64,000 nucleotides of DNA from contig NZ_CP023540.1 in NCBI RefSeq assembly GCF_003692615.1, forward strand, positions 682,001 to 746,000. The letters run 5' to 3'. Position 1 is the first letter of the stretch, and each line of letters begins with the position of its first letter. Position numbers and translations under genes: made by a program. Below the pieces are notes generated by a model. It worked only from the letters and a program-made list of their open reading frames with translations. It ran no database searches and was not told the origin of the DNA. Positions 42,444 through 51,769 of this stretch are shown here, in pieces. The stretch is from Chryseobacterium sp. 6424. Its GTDB lineage: Bacteria > Bacteroidota > Bacteroidia > Flavobacteriales > Weeksellaceae.

Positions 42444-43949
42444 ATGAAAATTTTTAATGCTAACCAAATCCGAAAGGCCGATGCTTTTACGATCACCCAT
42501 GAACCTGTAACCAGCCTGAAATTAATGGAACGGGCAGCCGAAGCCTGTGCAAAATGGCTCCTGAACCGCTTCCCGGGCAGTGTAACCTTCCAAATCTTCT
42601 GTGGAACTGGTAACAATGGCGGCGATGGCCTTGCGCTGGCGAGATTGCTGCATCATGAAGGGTTTAGGACCCATGTATTTATCAATAAAAACGTTACACA
42701 GTTTTCCGAAGATGGTCTGGTAAACCTACAACGCGTCCGCGAAAACCCGGGTATAGGCTGCCATTACTTTGATGAGCTTGATGGTTTTCAGTTTGACGGA
42801 AATTCGGTCATCATTGATGCGCTGTTTGGCACTGGTCTCAATCGCCCTCTTGAAGAAGAATGTGCGCTTCTTGTGGCACAACTCAACTCTTTGCAATTTC
42901 CTAAAATCTCCATAGATATTCCTTCCGGATTATTGGCTGACGAAACTTTTTTAACTGATTCAGAAGTCTTTAAAGCAGATGTCACTTTAAGTTTTCAGTA
43001 TTGGAAAAGAGCCTTTCTACATCCGGAAACCGGCAAATTCACTGGTGATGTGCATCTTCTTGATATCGGTTTACAAAAAGATTTCAGCGAGAATGAACCT
43101 ACTGAAAATTTTGTCATCAGTGAGGATATGATCCTGAAAATCTATCGTCCCCGAAATGATTTTTCACATAAAGGAAGCTATGGAAGCACCAAGATTATTT
43201 CCGGCAGTTTCGGGAAGATGGGTGCGGCCGTGTTGGCTGTAAAAGCTGCTTTGCGCTGTGGCAGTGGACTTACCACGGTGCAGGCGCCGGATTGTGGTTA
43301 TGATGTTTTACAGTTGGCGTGCCCGGAGGCGATATTTGTTTCCGGCGGTTCAAAGTATATTACAGCAATAGATTTTGCCCCCGAAGAATCCAAAGAATCC
43401 ATAGGCATTGGCCCAGGTCTTGGGACAAATGACGAGACAGCTGTAGCATTACTTACTTTCTTGAAAAATTTTGAAAGACCTCTTGTCGCAGATGCTGACG
43501 CATTAAATATACTCGCAAAAAACGCGGAAAATCTATCGCTTTTACCTGAAAACTCCATTATAACGCCACACCCAAAAGAGTTTGAACGTTTATTCGGCAG
43601 CGTGGCAAATTCATTCGACAGGTTATCGCTTGCACGAGAGAAAGCGCGTCAATATGCTATTTTTATCATTCTTAAAGATCATCATACGCAAATCATCACT
43701 CCCGAAGGCAAGGTATATTATAATGTGACCGGAAACTCAGGCATGGCGAAAGGTGGCAGCGGAGACGCTTTGTTAGGTATAATAACGGCACTGCTGGCCC
43801 AAGGCTATTCCTCGCAGGAAGCATCCATTTTCGGCGTGTGGCTTCACGGCAAGGCTGGCGATCTAGCTGCACGGAAGTTTTCAAAGGAATCCATGCTTGC
43901 CACTGACTTAATTGAAGCGTTAGGCCCGGTTTTCATGTCTTTGAATTAA
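42444..43949 (+). CDS. nnr: Bifunctional NAD(P)H-hydrate epimerase/dehydratase
   Basis: A 501-residue repair enzyme for damaged NAD(P)H. The N-terminal YjeF-type epimerase domain (~1-220) has FQIFCGTGNNGGDGLALARLL (~50-70) and VIIDALFGTGLNRPL (~120). The C-terminal dehydratase domain, related to ribokinase, has KGSYGSTKIISGSFGKMGAAVLAVKAALRCGSG and the anion-hole GMAKGGSGDALLGIITALL (~434-452). The ATG at 42444 is used; the ATG at 42440 in another frame stops at once. Fusion of both domains is normal. Confidence 0.95.
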   Translation: MKIFNANQIRKADAFTITHEPVTSLKLMERAAEACAKWLLNRFPGSVTFQIFCGTGNNGGDGLALARLLHHEGFRTHVFINKNVTQFSEDGLVNLQRVRENPGIGCHYFDELDGFQFDGNSVIIDALFGTGLNRPLEEECALLVAQLNSLQFPKISIDIPSGLLADETFLTDSEVFKADVTLSFQYWKRAFLHPETGKFTGDVHLLDIGLQKDFSENEPTENFVISEDMILKIYRPRNDFSHKGSYGSTKIISGSFGKMGAAVLAVKAALRCGSGLTTVQAPDCGYDVLQLACPEAIFVSGGSKYITAIDFAPEESKESIGIGPGLGTNDETAVALLTFLKNFERPLVADADALNILAKNAENLSLLPENSIITPHPKEFERLFGSVANSFDRLSLAREKARQYAIFIILKDHHTQIITPEGKVYYNVTGNSGMAKGGSGDALLGIITALLAQGYSSQEASIFGVWLHGKAGDLAARKFSKESMLATDLIEALGPVFMSLN

Positions 43950-43953
43950 TAAT

Positions 43954-43983
43954 AAACCCTTTAAGAAAATACTTAAAGGGTTT
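43954..43983. terminator. Bidirectional terminator between nnr and lgt
   Basis: A perfect 12-base-pair repeat (AAACCCTTTAAG / CTTAAAGGGTTT) around AAAATA with T-rich flank; it separates convergent nnr and lgt. Confidence 0.85.
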
Positions 43984-43991
43984 GCTTCTTT

Positions 43992-44861
43992 TTACTCTGG
44001 TTTTCCGTTTTCGGCTTCGGTTATCCTATTGTTTTTCGAGTACCACATAATTACGAATCCCGAAAGCATGAAGGGCAGCGAGAGAATTTGGCCGGTATTA
44101 AGACCTGCAAACTGTATGAACTCGTCGCCTTGCGGCTCTTTTAAAAATTCTACGAAAAAGCGAACCGCCCACAGTACGATAAAGAACAGGCCAAATAGCC
44201 AACCTTGCTGATATTTTTTGTTCGTATAACGATACAGCAACCACAGCAAGATAAAAAGCAAAAAATATCCGCCCGCTTCGAATAGCTGTGTAGGGTATCG
44301 CGGTACAACGTCACCATATTCTGAACTTTGCTGTGGAAAAAGCACCGCAAACAGCGAACCTTCCGGCGCTGGCTTACCGATGATTTCAGAATTGAAGAAG
44401 TTGCCTATACGTACAAAAGCACCTCCTAAAGCGACTACGATCCCAATACGGTCGTACACCCAAAACGGGTTTTTTCTTATGATTTTATAAGCATAATAAA
44501 GTGTGGTGAAAATCAAGGCAATAGTAGCGCCATGGCTTGCAAGTCCCGCAAAACCTGTGAATTTAAGTTCCGGCTTGGTTTGTATAGGTAAGAATACCGA
44601 CCAGAAATCCTGGCGGAAAAGTTCTGGCTGATAAAAAATGACATGCCCAAGTCTTGCACCGAGGATGGTCCCAACTAATGTCCATGTAAACAGAGGTTCT
44701 ATATACTTTTGATGAACGCCGTCAATTTTATAGATCTTCGTCATGATGAAATAACCAAGGCCAAAGGCTAATACAAACATCAAACTGTAGTAATGCAGTG
44801 TAATTGGGCCAAGGCTGATGCCTGTCGAAGGGTCCCACGTGGTATATAAAAATGTGAGCAT
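43992..44861 (-). CDS. lgt: Prolipoprotein diacylglyceryl transferase
   Basis: A 289-residue inner-membrane enzyme adding diacylglycerol to prolipoproteins. About seven helices are present. Family motifs: LGARLGHVIFYQPELF (~73), GFAGLASHGATIAL (~103-116, with the conserved histidine) and FVRIGNFFNSEIIGKPAP (~150-167, the core RxGNFxNxE motif), and FEAGGYFLLFILLW. Length typical. It lies 23 bases downstream of yidD, so the two are probably co-transcribed. Confidence 0.96.
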   Translation of the reverse strand: MLTFLYTTWDPSTGISLGPITLHYYSLMFVLAFGLGYFIMTKIYKIDGVHQKYIEPLFTWTLVGTILGARLGHVIFYQPELFRQDFWSVFLPIQTKPELKFTGFAGLASHGATIALIFTTLYYAYKIIRKNPFWVYDRIGIVVALGGAFVRIGNFFNSEIIGKPAPEGSLFAVLFPQQSSEYGDVVPRYPTQLFEAGGYFLLFILLWLLYRYTNKKYQQGWLFGLFFIVLWAVRFFVEFLKEPQGDEFIQFAGLNTGQILSLPFMLSGFVIMWYSKNNRITEAENGKPE

Positions 44862-44884
44862 AGGTAAGTATATTAATTTATTTT

Positions 44885-45118
44885 TTAATGTTTAGGAGGT
44901 ACAGGATCGTAGCCACTGCCGCCCCAGGGGTGACAGCGCAGTATTCTTTTAGTGCCAAGCCAAAAGCCTTTGATGGGGCCATGTACGCTGAGTGCTTTTA
45001 GCATATAATGCGAGCAGGTAGGCTCGTAGCGGCAGTTTTTTGGCAACAGTGGTGATATGAACCACTGATAAAACCTAATCAGTACTACCAACGGAAATGT
45101 AAGGATTTTGTTCAGCAT
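44885..45118 (-). CDS. yidD: Membrane protein insertion efficiency factor YidD
   Basis: A 77-residue protein with a membrane-associated helix ([23 protein letters not shown]) and the cysteine-rich YidD signature [15 protein letters not shown] followed by [19 protein letters not shown]. Known role: assists membrane insertion by YidC. A -7 box TACTTTTG (45126-45133) ends 7 bases before the ATG. Confidence 0.95.
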   Translation of the reverse strand: MLNKILTFPLVVLIRFYQWFISPLLPKNCRYEPTCSHYMLKALSVHGPIKGFWLGTKRILRCHPWGGSGYDPVPPKH

Positions 45119-45122
45119 TACA

Positions 45123-45152
45123 TTGCAAAAGTAGCGAAATAGTTTAATTTTG
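45123..45152 (+). promoter_or_regulatory. Promoter of rarA, overlapping yidD -7 box
   Basis: TTG (45123-45125), 19 bases, TAATTTTG (45145-45152), 55 bases before the rarA start. The divergent yidD -7 box (minus strand, 45126-45133) lies within the spacer, so both polymerases would compete for the same DNA. Confidence 0.6.
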
Positions 45153-45207
45153 CTCCATATTTGCAGGTAAATTACTGAATAGGAACGATAAACTTTCTTT
45201 TGATATT

Positions 45208-46485
45208 TTGAGCAGCAACACGCCTTTAGCAGAGCAAATGAGACCCAAAACCCTGGATGAGGTATTGGGGCAGGAACATCTTACCGGCAAAACCGGCACC
45301 CTTCGGAAAATGCTACAGAATGATACGTTGAACTCCTTGATTTTCTGGGGGCCGCCAGGCACAGGGAAAACAACATTGGCGGAAATTATTTCAGAAAGTT
45401 CGGGGCGGAAATTCTATAAACTCTCCGCTGTATCCAGTGGGGTAAAGGACGTGCGTGAGGTTATTGATGCGGCAAAACAGCAGAATTTGTTCTCGGGCAA
45501 ATCGCCAATTCTTTTCATTGATGAAATCCATCGCTTTAATAAATCGCAACAAGACTCCTTATTACATGCGGTTGAGAAGGGCTGGGTTGTGCTCATTGGT
45601 GCCACCACTGAAAATCCGAGTTTCGAGGTGGTGTCGGCGCTGCTGTCGCGTTCACAGGTGTATGTGCTCAAATCTCTTCCTTATGATAAGCTAGAAGCGT
45701 TGGCTGACTTGGCGCTAACAAGATATAACGCGAATTTTCATACAGATTTTATCATCAAGGATAAAGAAGCACTGATTCAGTATTCTGGCGGTGACGCACG
45801 GAAACTCATTAATTCAGTAGAGAATGTGCTGAACAACTTCAGGAATTCTGATAAAAAAGCAATTACAAATGCAGATGTGCTGGAAGTGCTACAGGAAAAC
45901 ATGGCACTTTATGATAAGAATGGCGAGCAGCATTATGATATTATTTCGGCATTCATCAAATCCATGCGCGGATCTGATCCCAATGGTGCGGTATATTGGC
46001 TGGCACGAATGCTTGTAGGTGGCGAAGATATTAAATTCATTGCCCGGCGAATGCTGATTTTAGCGGCGGAAGATATAGGTTTGGCAAATCCGAACGCGCT
46101 TACCGTAGCGAATAATTGTTTTCAGGCGGTGAATGTGATTGGAAATCCGGAAGCGCGGATTATATTAAGTGAGACCGCTGTATATCTGGCGGCATCACCT
46201 AAAAGTAATTCTACCTATACGGCCATCAATGAAGCGATGGCGTTCGTGAAAAAAACGGGCAATCTGCCGGTGCCTTTACATTTACGGAACGCGCCTACCA
46301 AACTGATGAAAGATATGGATTATGGGAAAGATTACCAATACGCGCATGCCCATGAAGGGAATTTTGTAGATCTCGAATTTCTTCCCGCAGAGGTTAAAGG
46401 AACTAAATTTTACGAGCCAGGAAATAACCCTACCGAAAATAAGATACGTGAGATGCTGAAAAAGAAGTGGAACGATAAATACTAA
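45208..46485 (+). CDS. rarA: Replication-associated recombination protein A (RarA/MgsA)
   Basis: A 425-residue AAA+ ATPase acting at stalled replication forks. It starts with a TTG (45208) before [24 protein letters not shown]. ATPase motifs: Walker [17 protein letters not shown] (~47-62), Walker [20 protein letters not shown] (~98-116), sensor 1 [12 protein letters not shown] (~127-138). The C-terminal part contains [11 protein letters not shown] (sensor 2) and the MgsA lid ([24 protein letters not shown]). No ATG exists before the conserved start. Confidence 0.95.
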   Translation: MSSNTPLAEQMRPKTLDEVLGQEHLTGKTGTLRKMLQNDTLNSLIFWGPPGTGKTTLAEIISESSGRKFYKLSAVSSGVKDVREVIDAAKQQNLFSGKSPILFIDEIHRFNKSQQDSLLHAVEKGWVVLIGATTENPSFEVVSALLSRSQVYVLKSLPYDKLEALADLALTRYNANFHTDFIIKDKEALIQYSGGDARKLINSVENVLNNFRNSDKKAITNADVLEVLQENMALYDKNGEQHYDIISAFIKSMRGSDPNGAVYWLARMLVGGEDIKFIARRMLILAAEDIGLANPNALTVANNCFQAVNVIGNPEARIILSETAVYLAASPKSNSTYTAINEAMAFVKKTGNLPVPLHLRNAPTKLMKDMDYGKDYQYAHAHEGNFVDLEFLPAEVKGTKFYEPGNNPTENKIREMLKKKWNDKY

Positions 46486-46503
46486 CTGCCCATAGTACTC
46501 TTT

Positions 46504-46524
46504 GGCGCTCGCTTCGCTCGCGCC
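46504..46524. repeat. GC-rich intergenic repeat, copy 2
   Basis: The same 21-base sequence as 14845-14865 (GGCGCTCGC ... GCTCGCGCC), again preceded by ACTCTTT. It sits after rarA in the convergent space with the GH43-like gene. Orientation is identical in the window. Confidence 0.6.
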
Positions 46525-46542
46525 TTATCGCTATTACCTAAT

Positions 46543-48297
46543 TTACTCCGCTTTAAAGATTTCCGACCGTTCCGAGATGCCATTGCTGTTAAACGCTTCT
46601 ATCTGAAAATAGTACGCATCGGTACGGTCTGCACCGGTAAAAAAATATTCGTTTTTTCCGTACACCATAATGCTTCCGTACAATTTGTCGGGAGATTTCC
46701 CAAAGTAGATGACGTAGCCGTCGGCCTTTTCATTTTGCTGCCATTTCATCCAGATGCTTCTGCGTTCGCCATGTTTTTTAGGATCGGCACGCAATGGTAC
46801 GAAATTCTGAACTTTTCCGGGTTTGTCGCCAGCGCCTTCACCGAAAACCCGAAATCCACTTAACGCAAATTTACCGGTTGGCATCTTCAGGTTTTCCATT
46901 TTCAGGAAACGGGCTTTTGCCGGTTTTTCAAGTTCGATATAGTCGTGTGGGACATCTTTCGTATTTTTACTTTTATCGACAATAATTTTCCAGTTCTTTC
47001 CGTCGTTGGAACCGTAGATTTTATACTGGTGCATTTTGCCGAGTGTCTTACCCATAAACGTTACATCCTGATCTGCATAATTTATTTGTATGGCATTGAT
47101 GGTGGAGACTTCACCAAGATCAGTCTGGAACCATTCACCGGAATTGCCTGTTTTCGCTGACCAATAGGTTTTAATGTCTTCATCCACAGCATAATTCGCA
47201 TGGTAGCCACCAAGGGTGGAGGAAACCTGTACTGGTTTATTATAATTAAGCAGCATCCACCCGGCAAACAGTCCTTTGGTGAAATCTTTGCCTTGCGCGT
47301 ATTCCGGAATTAAAGTAGGGTAGTCGCCATAAGCAGTGTTGCTGTACATTACATCATCTTTGTCGAAACCTGCTGGCCAAATGCCCAGGCGGCGCTCAAA
47401 ATTGTTTTTGGTGGAGATAAAGATGGTGGAGACATGCCAGTAGTTGCCGTAATTGTCCTGAAAAGTAGCTCCATGACCGGCGCCGCGGGCAAAACCACCG
47501 GGTTTGTAAGAAAAAGGGTTATGTTGTTGATATTCGTAACCCTCCAGCGGGTTTTTGGAGACGTACACTCCGTCTGCATAACCACTAAATTCGGTGGCGG
47601 GAGCACCGTACTGCATATAATATTTTCCGTTATGTTTGGTCACCCAGGCACCTTCCACAAAAGGTTGCAGGAATACATTGTCATTATATTCACCGAATCT
47701 TTCCCAGCCGTGGTCTTCAGGTTTCAGCCGCAGAATGGGTTTAACATACCCTTCAGACTGTAGAGTTTTCATCTTCACTTCAGTGCCAAGAAGCGGCCAC
47801 TCGTTGCTGGAGCCCCAGTACAGGAAAAGTTTGTTGGTATCCTCATCATAATGGAAGGCAGGATCCCAGGCGCCCACTTTCAAGGTATCAACGGCGATTT
47901 CCCATTTGTTTTCAATGGGGTTGGTGGATTTCCAGATCGGGAAATCAGACTCCCAAGTGGAGCCGTAAACATACAAAGTATCTTTCATGGCCCAAGCGGC
48001 CGGTGCATTAAGATCATGGATGTATTTATCATCGCGGAGAAATTTCCGGTGCACAAATTTCCAGTTCAGCATGTCGTCACTATGCCAATACCCTTCCTGG
48101 TTGGTAGAGAAAAGGAAAAGTTTCTTCTGGAAGTTGACAATCACCGGGTCTGCCGTGGCGCGGTGTTTCCCCTGTTTCGAAAAAACCTCGAAAGGCGTGT
48201 AGCCATAATCGATATTGATGGGGTTGCAATAGGTTTTTTGCTGAGCAGAAAGCTGTAAAGACAGTACGAATGCTAAGAGAAACAAACGGAAATTCAT
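46543..48297 (-). CDS. GH43-like glycosidase with discoidin and Fn3-like domains
   Basis: A 584-residue exported protein (signal peptide MNFRLFLLAFVLSLQLSAQ). A five-bladed-propeller glycosidase domain (~20-340) carries the expected acidic residues of GH43-type enzymes: Asp in KHRATADPVIVN, Asp in KVGAWDPAFHYDEDTNK and Glu in PFVEGAWVTKHNGKYYM. A discoidin/F5/8 type C region (~345-480, VSSTLGGYHANYAVDEDIKTYW ... GEWFQTDLGEVSTINAIQI) and a C-terminal fibronectin III-like region follow. Substrate unknown (arabinan or xylan-type glycans are typical for GH43). Isolated from the PUL. The start at 48297 sits at the signal peptide; an upstream in-frame ATG (48369) adds 24 unlikely residues. Confidence 0.8.
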   Translation of the reverse strand: MNFRLFLLAFVLSLQLSAQQKTYCNPINIDYGYTPFEVFSKQGKHRATADPVIVNFQKKLFLFSTNQEGYWHSDDMLNWKFVHRKFLRDDKYIHDLNAPAAWAMKDTLYVYGSTWESDFPIWKSTNPIENKWEIAVDTLKVGAWDPAFHYDEDTNKLFLYWGSSNEWPLLGTEVKMKTLQSEGYVKPILRLKPEDHGWERFGEYNDNVFLQPFVEGAWVTKHNGKYYMQYGAPATEFSGYADGVYVSKNPLEGYEYQQHNPFSYKPGGFARGAGHGATFQDNYGNYWHVSTIFISTKNNFERRLGIWPAGFDKDDVMYSNTAYGDYPTLIPEYAQGKDFTKGLFAGWMLLNYNKPVQVSSTLGGYHANYAVDEDIKTYWSAKTGNSGEWFQTDLGEVSTINAIQINYADQDVTFMGKTLGKMHQYKIYGSNDGKNWKIIVDKSKNTKDVPHDYIELEKPAKARFLKMENLKMPTGKFALSGFRVFGEGAGDKPGKVQNFVPLRADPKKHGERRSIWMKWQQNEKADGYVIYFGKSPDKLYGSIMVYGKNEYFFTGADRTDAYYFQIEAFNSNGISERSEIFKAE

Positions 48298-48401
48298 AAG
48301 TGAAAGGTTTTGCTGTGTAAAGTTAGCGTATGTTTTGTAAAAACAGAAATCCGTGCTGTAAAATAGCACGGACTTCCTGATTATGAAAAAAACTTGATAT
48401 C

Positions 48402-48839
48402 TTAAGCTTTCACCTCAGCTGTGATCCCCTGGCTGATGCTGCCATTTGATACGGAGATAGCTGGCATGGCGTAGATGTGGGATTTTGCGCGAAGCTCCAC
48501 GATTTTTTTGATGTATTCCAAATCTTTGGCTTCATCAATCGTCATGTCTTTAAACTCGTACATTTTCACGACTTCATTTTTCTCGAAAGAATCTTTTACG
48601 TTATTAAATTCCTCTTCAGAGCGCACTTCCACGCTGGTAATAAGTTTGTCATTTTCCGGATTGGTTTGGGGAGATTTTATTCCAAGAAACTGCTTCCAGA
48701 GATTCTGTTTCCTAGCTGCTTGCTGTTGGGTTTTGTAAATAATATAATCCTCATTCCTGATGCCAGATTCTTCTAATGATTCTGATACTTGTTTTGCGAT
48801 TTCCTGGCTTTTAAACAAGCCAACAACGGTATATTTCAT
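48402..48839 (-). CDS. Hypothetical small protein, stress-protein-like
   Basis: A 145-residue protein. The N terminus KYTVVGLFKSQEIAKQVSESLEESG resembles the start of general stress proteins (YflT/DUF1269-type), with alternating strand and helix, but the rest (LITSVEVRSEEEFNNVKDSF, a helical middle, Ser/Gly-poor end) gives no firm family. Preceded by a -7 box TATCTTTG (48871-48878). Probably cytoplasmic. Confidence 0.65.
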   Translation of the reverse strand: MKYTVVGLFKSQEIAKQVSESLEESGIRNEDYIIYKTQQQAARKQNLWKQFLGIKSPQTNPENDKLITSVEVRSEEEFNNVKDSFEKNEVVKMYEFKDMTIDEAKDLEYIKKIVELRAKSHIYAMPAISVSNGSISQGITAEVKA

Positions 48840-48870
48840 CTTAAAAAGTGTTTTGTTATAAATTTCGTTG

Positions 48871-48878
48871 CAAAGATA
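48871..48878 (-). promoter_or_regulatory. Candidate -7 box of the 48402 gene
   Basis: TATCTTTG on the minus strand, 31 bases before the start at 48839. No clear TTG partner. Confidence 0.4.
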
Positions 48879-49008
48879 TTTAAATTTGTGTTGAAAAATG
48901 TTAAAATATTATTTAATTGCTTATAATTGACAAAAATAATCTTTTAAAATTATTAATTTCGCAGTGTGTTCCTTGCGCGGAAGTTTCAAGAAATAATATC
49001 TTCGCATC

Positions 49009-49701
49009 ATGAATATCCTGCTTGCATCTACCTCTACCTTATATGGTGGGAATTATTTAGACTATCTTACGGAGGAAATAAAAGTATTATTTCATGGCTG
49101 TAGAGAAATCATTTTCATTCCGTTTGCACGCCCCGGAGGCATTTCGCATGAAGAATATACCCGAAAAGCACAACATTTTTTCGCGGGAATCGGCATACAG
49201 GTAAAAGGACTTCAGGGGTTTGAAGATCCAAAATCGGCCATCGAAGCTGCACACGGCTACTTTACAGGAGGAGGCAATACGTTTTTGTTGGTAAAAACCC
49301 TGCACGAATTAGGGTTGATGCAGCTTTTAGGAGATCAAGTATGCCAGGGGAAACCTTATCTGGGTTGCAGTGCTGGCTCTAATATCGGCGGGATAAACAT
49401 GAAAACGACCAATGATATGCCGATTGTATATCCGCCAAGTTTTGATTGTATGGGCTTGGTCCCCTTTAACATCAATCCGCATTATCTGGATCCCAATCCC
49501 GAACTGAAACATAATGGCGAAACCCGCGAAACCCGCATTTTAGAATTTCTCACGCAAAATAACCTCAAAGTCATCGGCCTGCGCGAAGGGAACTGGATTC
49601 GACGAAAAGGACAGCAAATAACAGTGGAAGGCGCTAATCTCACCCGCATCTTCGAGCAGGGAAGAGCGCCTTATGAGGTAGCGCCAGGGACTATTTTGTA
49701 G
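49009..49701 (+). CDS. pepE: Dipeptidase E (peptidase S51)
   Basis: A 230-residue peptidase cutting Asp-X dipeptides. The nucleophile serine is in YLGCSAGSNIGGINM (~120-133), following the GYFTGGGNTFLLVKTL nucleotide-like loop (~84-99). The catalytic His region is FNINPHYLDPNPE (~157). Length matches PepE. Its 3' end overlaps the thioesterase gene by 11 bases, convergently. Confidence 0.95.
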   Translation: MNILLASTSTLYGGNYLDYLTEEIKVLFHGCREIIFIPFARPGGISHEEYTRKAQHFFAGIGIQVKGLQGFEDPKSAIEAAHGYFTGGGNTFLLVKTLHELGLMQLLGDQVCQGKPYLGCSAGSNIGGINMKTTNDMPIVYPPSFDCMGLVPFNINPHYLDPNPELKHNGETRETRILEFLTQNNLKVIGLREGNWIRRKGQQITVEGANLTRIFEQGRAPYEVAPGTIL

Positions 49702-50110
49702 CCGGTTGCCAGTGTCGCTCCAGAAGTTGCTGTAAAAACAGTGGGCATTTTACCACTTTTTGCGTGTTGGCATCCAGAAAAAAGAGTGTCGTGCTGGCCT
49801 CGGTAATCTTCTTTTTTTCGCTGTTGAATATTTCATATTCGAATACAATTCTTACGCCCGGCATTTCCTTAATCCGCGTATGGATTTCCAGAAGTTCGTC
49901 ATAGAAAGCAGGTTTCAGATATTTGATATGATACTCGGAAACTGGCAGCCAAATTCCGCGGTTTTCAATGTCATTATAAGGCATCCCCAACTGCCGGAAG
50001 AGTTCTACACGCGCCACTTCCAGGTATTCGGCATAGTTGCCATAGTAAACATATTTCATCGCGTCGGTTTCACCATAACGAACACGTAATGAGTGTGTTG
50101 TGTGTATCAT
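49691..50110 (-). CDS. Acyl-CoA thioesterase (hot-dog fold, YbgC-like)
   Basis: A 139-residue hot-dog-fold enzyme. The family motif SLRVRYGETDAMKYVYYGNYAEYLEVAR contains the catalytic Asp (GETDAM). MVFEYEIFNSEKKKITEASTTLFFLD follows. 4-hydroxybenzoyl-CoA thioesterase and YbgC-type enzymes are the closest known group; the substrate here is not known. The ATG at 50110 precedes the conserved HTTHSLRVRYG; an upstream ATG (50155) would lie before the promoter. Confidence 0.88.
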   Translation of the reverse strand: MIHTTHSLRVRYGETDAMKYVYYGNYAEYLEVARVELFRQLGMPYNDIENRGIWLPVSEYHIKYLKPAFYDELLEIHTRIKEMPGVRIVFEYEIFNSEKKKITEASTTLFFLDANTQKVVKCPLFLQQLLERHWQPATK

Positions 50111-50132
50111 TTTAAGTCTTAAATCAATCATA

Positions 50133-50163
50133 CAAATATATTTCTTAATAACCAATAGGACAA
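50133..50163 (-). promoter_or_regulatory. Promoter of the thioesterase gene
   Basis: On the minus strand, TTG (50161-50163), a 20-base spacer and TATATTTG (50133-50140), 22 bases before the start at 50110. It excludes the longer ORF start at 50155. Confidence 0.6.
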
Positions 50164-50245
50164 GAATTTTTTTTTGAGGATTAAATATGAGATATTTGTC
50201 TTCCCGTAAAATCTAACCGCCCCGGCTACAAATTGCAGAACAGAA

Positions 50246-51703
50246 ATGAATGAAAATTTAACACTTATTTGGGATAGATGTCTTCAGTTCATGAGGGATA
50301 ACCTTAATGCGGCTGAGGATCATTCTGACCTTAAGAAACTCGAAAATTCTTTTGATTTGCTTTTTGATAATGTGCGCCCGGTTTCACTTATAGAAAACAA
50401 TCTTACCTTGTTGGTGCCAAGTGATTTTTACAAAGAATATATTGAGGACAATTACCTGTCGCTGCTTTCGGCCGCGCTGAAGAAAAATATCGGGAAAGGA
50501 GTGAAGTTATGGTATTCGGTGATGGAGAATAAGCCGACGGGTCAGGAACAGCCGATCACCATGAACATGAAGGGGAAAAACATCCCAACACCCAAAGTTC
50601 AGGAGAAAGTGGCCCCGGCTTTCACGGCAAACCTCATCAATCCGTTTGCAGCAGCCCCAGCGACACCAAAAGTAAACATCGACTCGAACCTGAAAGCCGA
50701 TTTCTCTTTCGAAAACTACGTGGAAGGAGAAAGCAATAAATTTGCGGCCACCGTGGCACGTTCTATCGCGAAAAGACCTGGCGCTACGGCCTTTAACCCA
50801 TTGTTTTTATATGGCGGCTATGGTGTCGGTAAAACGCATCTTGGCCATGCGGTAGGACTCGAGGTGAAAAACGCGCACCCCGATAAAGTGGTGTTATACC
50901 TTTCATCAGAAAAATTCATCCAGCAGTTTGTATCTGCGGCAAAGGCGAATAAACAGACAGAGTTTGCCAACTTTTACCAAATGGTGGACGTGCTGATCAT
51001 TGATGATATCCAATTCCTTTCCGGTAAGAAATCTACGCAGGACAGCTTCTTCCATATCTTTGATTATCTGCATCAAAACGGAAAGCAAATCATCCTGACT
51101 TCCGATAAGGCACCAGTAGATATCCTTGATATTCAGGATCGTATCGTTTCGCGATTCAAATGGGGGCTTTCGGCGGAAATAAAATCCCCGGATTTCGATA
51201 CACGCCGAAAGATCATCGTTGACAGACTGAGCCGCGATGGTATTGTACTCACCGAAGATATGCTTGATTTCCTGGCATCAGAAGTGAAGACCAACGTGCG
51301 CGAACTCATAGGCGTAATTAACTCGGTAATCGCGTATTCCACGATCTATAAATCTGACCTGAGCCTGGATCTGCTGAAAGAAACCATCAATAAAATCGCG
51401 GCTAATCAGAAAAAAGTCATTAACATCCCTTACATACAAGAGGTGGTGTGCGACTATTTCGGGATCAAGCGCGAGCAGTTGCTCTCACGGACAAGAAAAA
51501 GAGAAATCGCGCTGCCACGACAACTTGCCATGTATTTCTCTAAAGAACTTACCAATGCCACTTTCGCTAAGATAGGCGAGGAGACCGGTGGTAAAGACCA
51601 TTCGACCGTGATGTATGCCTGCGAAACCATCAAAGATGTTTCTAAAATTGACAAAGAGTTGAAAAAATACGTGAAAGAAATCGGAGACCGAATAAAACAA
51701 TAG
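50246..51703 (+). CDS. dnaA: Chromosomal replication initiator DnaA
   Basis: A 485-residue AAA+ protein that binds the origin and loads helicase. Domain I is residues ~1-90; a flexible linker (~100-150) is poor in conserved residues. The AAA+ core has the Walker A GGYGVGKT (190-197), Walker B VDVLIIDDIQFLSGKKSTQ and sensor regions, ending with the C-terminal DNA-binding helix KDHSTVMYACETI. I saw no cluster of DnaA boxes (TTATCCACA-like) in the flanking gaps, so the origin is probably elsewhere, as is common in Bacteroidota. Confidence 0.97.
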   Translation: MNENLTLIWDRCLQFMRDNLNAAEDHSDLKKLENSFDLLFDNVRPVSLIENNLTLLVPSDFYKEYIEDNYLSLLSAALKKNIGKGVKLWYSVMENKPTGQEQPITMNMKGKNIPTPKVQEKVAPAFTANLINPFAAAPATPKVNIDSNLKADFSFENYVEGESNKFAATVARSIAKRPGATAFNPLFLYGGYGVGKTHLGHAVGLEVKNAHPDKVVLYLSSEKFIQQFVSAAKANKQTEFANFYQMVDVLIIDDIQFLSGKKSTQDSFFHIFDYLHQNGKQIILTSDKAPVDILDIQDRIVSRFKWGLSAEIKSPDFDTRRKIIVDRLSRDGIVLTEDMLDFLASEVKTNVRELIGVINSVIAYSTIYKSDLSLDLLKETINKIAANQKKVINIPYIQEVVCDYFGIKREQLLSRTRKREIALPRQLAMYFSKELTNATFAKIGEETGGKDHSTVMYACETIKDVSKIDKELKKYVKEIGDRIKQ

Positions 51704-51769
51704 AATAAAATTTACAGAATGAAGGATAGTGATATTCTTCATTTTTTATTAAAACCAACATCATCACTT

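Noticed and set aside
50156..50245. Replication origin next to dnaA
   Set aside because: No cluster of DnaA boxes (TTATCCACA or close variants) was found near dnaA; the flanking gaps are short.
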